Source: Litorimonas sp. (GTDB taxonomy: Bacteria > Pseudomonadota > Alphaproteobacteria > Caulobacterales > Maricaulaceae). Taken from it: 64,000 nucleotides of DNA. Positions 61,674 through 64,000 of this stretch are shown piece by piece. The stretch lies in contig JAPYSU010000001.1 in the NCBI GenBank assembly GCA_029936425.1, positions 137,415 through 201,414 on the forward strand, given 5' to 3'. Every line of letters begins with the position of its first letter. The stretch's first letter is position 1. The position numbers and the translations under genes were made by a program. The notes under the pieces are model-generated. The model did no database searches, was not told where the DNA came from, and saw nothing but the letters and a program-made list of their open reading frames with translations.

Positions 61674-62719
61674 AGCCGGAACTCGATAAAGAACGCGGCG
61701 CGGTTTTAATCGCCACGCTGCTTGTGATGGCGATTATGGCGGCTCTGACGGTTGCGTTAATGGACGATATTCGTCTTTCCTTAAAGCGCACTGCCAATGT
61801 CTCGGATTACGCTCAAGCGGATTGGTATGTGCGAGGCGCGGAAGATTATGTTGCGGATGTTCTGGCTCAGCGTCTTCAGGACGTACCGCCCGAGGGCCGG
61901 AATCAGGTTCTGGCGAGTATTAACCCGATCCTGTTGCCGATTGAAAACGGGGTCATGCAAATGACCGTGCGGGACGGATCGCATTGTTTCAATCTCGGTA
62001 GTCTCACCACAAAACAAGGCCAGCCCAACGAAGCCGCCGGAGAACAATTTATCAACACGCTGGACGCACTGGGCGTTTCGCGCCTTCAGGCCGAGGGATT
62101 GAGAGCAACTCTGACAGATTGGGTCGACGCCGATAGTCAGGCCCAGCCCGGCGGGGCGGAGGACGGAGATTACCTGCGCCGCAAGCCGCCGGTCCTTCCG
62201 GCCAATACGCCTTTGGCGTCAGTCATGGAAATTCGCGCGGTGAGGGGGGTGACACCGGAATTGTATGAGGCTCTACGGCCCTGGCTGTGTATCGGCGAAT
62301 CTTATGTCGAGACGAAATTCAATATAGACTCGGCCGAGCCGTGGCAGGCCCCTATACTGGCAGGGTTAATCGGCGGGGCGGATAACCTCCCTTTGGCCAG
62401 GCAACTTATTTCGGAGCGTCCCGAGCAAGGGTATCTGGACATGGAAAGGCTCACGGCCAATCCTCTTTTGCAGGACCTTCCGCAGCGAGAGGATGAACCG
62501 AATATTGTCGGCTTGCTTCAAAACTCTGTCATCTTCACGCCCAAATCCCTTTGGGTCGAACTGGAGCTGAACTACCGAAAAGCTCAAAGATCACGCAGCT
62601 TTCACTTTACAGGGGTAGACAACGGGCAGCCGCTTCTGACATATCGCGGGTGGGGCCGTGAAAGTTTCCGCCCTTATCTGCGTCCCGACGACGCGGCCAC
62701 TGCTTCGGAAGGGCGATAG
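61670..62719 (+). CDS. gspK: Minor pseudopilin GspK
   Basis: 349 residues. The prepilin motif is ERGAVLIATLLVMAIMAALT, where the residue after Gly is Ala and Glu at the fifth position is lacking, as is usual for K, the tip subunit. The long GspK domain contains NALGV-like NTLDALGVS, TDWVDADSQ and DYLRR. It is three bases before gspL. Confidence 0.88.
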   Translation: MKPELDKERGAVLIATLLVMAIMAALTVALMDDIRLSLKRTANVSDYAQADWYVRGAEDYVADVLAQRLQDVPPEGRNQVLASINPILLPIENGVMQMTVRDGSHCFNLGSLTTKQGQPNEAAGEQFINTLDALGVSRLQAEGLRATLTDWVDADSQAQPGGAEDGDYLRRKPPVLPANTPLASVMEIRAVRGVTPELYEALRPWLCIGESYVETKFNIDSAEPWQAPILAGLIGGADNLPLARQLISERPEQGYLDMERLTANPLLQDLPQREDEPNIVGLLQNSVIFTPKSLWVELELNYRKAQRSRSFHFTGVDNGQPLLTYRGWGRESFRPYLRPDDAATASEGR

Positions 62720-62722
62720 ACC

Positions 62723-63820
62723 ATGCGAGATGGCTTGATATTATTGCTGCCGGGCACGGAGTCTGCGCCGCTTTTATGGGGGCATTGGCGGGACGGCCAA
62801 ATTGTGGAAACGGGACAGACTCATCTGGACGAGGTTGAGGCGCTGGCGAGTAAGACACTGCCGGTCGCTCTTATCCTGCCGGGCCAAAACGCGCAGACTT
62901 TTGCCCATGATATTCCGAAAATGCGCCGCCGCGAGCGGAAAAACGCGATTCTCTTTTCTCTTGAGGACAGTCTTTCCGTTCCATTTGAAACGCTCCACGT
63001 CGCTATGCAGGACGAGGTTACGGTTGAAGAAAGCCCGGTCAATCTCGCCACGGTAATTTCAAAAACGCTTATGGAAGAGGCGCAGGAGTGGGCGCAGGAA
63101 AACGGATTGAATGTCCAGTCTATCTTCACGGATTATGACGCCCTGACTGAAGCGGACTCTGTTCCGCTCGCCTTGCCGGATCGCGTGGTGTCTCCGGGGC
63201 CGCTGGGCCATACGCTCGATATCGACTGGTATGACGGCCCGGTAAACGCCGCAGACCACGCGCAGGTTCTGGCCGCGATTGGCGCGCGCCTGACGCAGGC
63301 AAATAATTTGATGCAGGGGCCCTACGCCCCTCGCTCGGCGCTCAGCGGGACGTTGAAAAGAGGGATGCGCCTCGGGGCGCTCGCGGCCTGTCTGGGACTG
63401 GCCGTGTTGGTTTTTGAAATGCTGGAAGCCCGCTCTATACAGAAACAGGCCGAAAATGTGCAGTTGGAAACAGCGCGCCTTTATACCCAGCAGACCGGCC
63501 AGCCCGCCCCGAACAATCCGGCCGTGGCTGTGACGCAGGCGGCGCGGTCCGGCAATGTCGCGCCGACGCAATTTCTGGCGCTGTCCGATATTGCCTTTCG
63601 CGCGCTCGCGGAATTTGACGATGTCGCCATTGAACGCCTGAGCTTTCAGGATAGCCGAAGTGAGCTACAACTCCGCCTGAGTTATCCGAGCTTTGAACGC
63701 GCCGAAGCGGTTAAAATCGCCATGGAAGAAGCCGGAGGGGACTTCATCCCCGGCGGGGTTCGCGAACAAAGCGGGCGCTTTGTCGGGGAAGCCGTTTTGA
63801 GAATTGCAGGGGCGAGCTAA
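62723..63820 (+). CDS. gspL: Type II secretion protein GspL
   Basis: 365 residues. A cytoplasmic actin-like domain (1-210) with LILLLPGTESAPLLWG and DRVVSPG is followed by a single membrane helix (LGALAACLGLAVLVFEMLEA) and a periplasmic ferredoxin-like domain. Links the GspE motor to GspM. Its stop overlaps the gspM start by one base. Confidence 0.88.
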   Translation: MRDGLILLLPGTESAPLLWGHWRDGQIVETGQTHLDEVEALASKTLPVALILPGQNAQTFAHDIPKMRRRERKNAILFSLEDSLSVPFETLHVAMQDEVTVEESPVNLATVISKTLMEEAQEWAQENGLNVQSIFTDYDALTEADSVPLALPDRVVSPGPLGHTLDIDWYDGPVNAADHAQVLAAIGARLTQANNLMQGPYAPRSALSGTLKRGMRLGALAACLGLAVLVFEMLEARSIQKQAENVQLETARLYTQQTGQPAPNNPAVAVTQAARSGNVAPTQFLALSDIAFRALAEFDDVAIERLSFQDSRSELQLRLSYPSFERAEAVKIAMEEAGGDFIPGGVREQSGRFVGEAVLRIAGAS

Positions 63821-64000
63821 TGTTTTCGAGTTTACAACAATTCTGGCAGGAAAGAGACCCGCGCGAGCAGGTTTTGCTGGCAGTCATGGGCGTCTTGGTG
63901 GCTTTGGTTGTTTTCTGGCAATTTATTCTTAATCCCGTTTTCTCCGCGCAAAGTGACGCGCGGGCAGATCTTTTGAGAGCGGAGCGGGATTACACGACGG
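63820..64000 (+). CDS. gspM: Type II secretion protein GspM, cut by window edge
   Basis: 60 residues visible before the right edge. FWQERDPREQVLLAVMGVLV is the usual GspM start: a charged RDPREQ just before one membrane helix (VLLAVMGVLVALVVFWQFIL). Forms the GspL-GspM platform pair. The frame is open to the end of the window. Confidence 0.85.
   Translation, partial: MFSSLQQFWQERDPREQVLLAVMGVLVALVVFWQFILNPVFSAQSDARADLLRAERDYTT

Noticed and set aside
1..64000. tRNA, rRNA, CRISPR arrays or insertion sequences
   Set aside because: Reading for tRNA T-loop consensus, regularly spaced repeats and transposase motifs gave no supported candidate; the only tandem repeat is the coding one at 36233-36640.

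Overview
The window looks like chromosomal DNA from an alphaproteobacterium of the Caulobacterales/Maricaulales type, probably a marine, dimorphic Hyphomonadaceae/Robiginitomaculum-like organism. Supporting signs are SciP (DUF1153) with a perfect CtrA box upstream, the cell-cycle regulator TrcR (DUF1013), the alphaproteobacterial small proteins DUF1192 and DUF1465, a three-gene bc1 operon, fabA-fabB, and KdsA (hence a Gram-negative, Kdo-containing envelope). I saw no tRNA, rRNA, CRISPR array or recognisable insertion sequence. The species assignment is inference.

Layout. 0-8.4 kb: csaA-thiE-Sel1 operon (Sel1 gene cut by the left edge), a secreted M49-like metallopeptidase, a TolB/TPR membrane protein, and a semialdehyde dehydrogenase/Old Yellow Enzyme pair. 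8.5-11.7 kb: a RibD reduced to its deaminase domain and abutted by an AT-rich HNH endonuclease gene, then fabI and a LuxR-type regulator. 11.9-17.2 kb: MipA/OmpV porin-like protein, fabA-fabB, a TPR protein and trmL-hemF-HAD. 17.3-20.1 kb: petABC (bc1 complex). 20.2-28.3 kb: Dcp-like lipoprotein peptidase, SulP transporter, dienelactone hydrolase, thiolase, a small membrane protein, dodecin and mnmA. 28.4-28.8 kb: CtrA-box promoter and sciP.

28.9-47.8 kb is an envelope-glycan island, visibly AT-richer in its middle. It holds two GT2 glycosyltransferases; a CMP-sugar synthetase-like gene in an operon with a 2-hydroxyacid dehydrogenase, an SDR and an SMP-30 lactonase; a 2189-residue protein joining two DUF115 domains, a GT4-like domain, an FkbM methyltransferase, a membrane hairpin, a very long coiled coil with exact 102-bp repeats and a second methyltransferase; a stand-alone methyltransferase; a Wzm/Wzt-type ABC exporter; and GDP-fucose/GDP-mannose genes. 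The most interesting reading is that the giant protein is a membrane-tethered polymerising/capping enzyme with a built-in coiled-coil ruler, analogous in logic to WbdD of ABC-exported O antigens but built from different domains.

47.8-52.1 kb: trcR with a terminator hairpin in its leader, DUF1192, a 34-codon membrane mini-ORF and DUF1465, then rpmE and the efp-suhB-kdsA operon. 52.2-56.8 kb: an ABC-2 permease fused to an M1 aminopeptidase, with its ATPase. 57.0-64.0 kb: type II secretion genes gspE-F-G-H-I-J-K-L-M, with gspM cut by the right edge.
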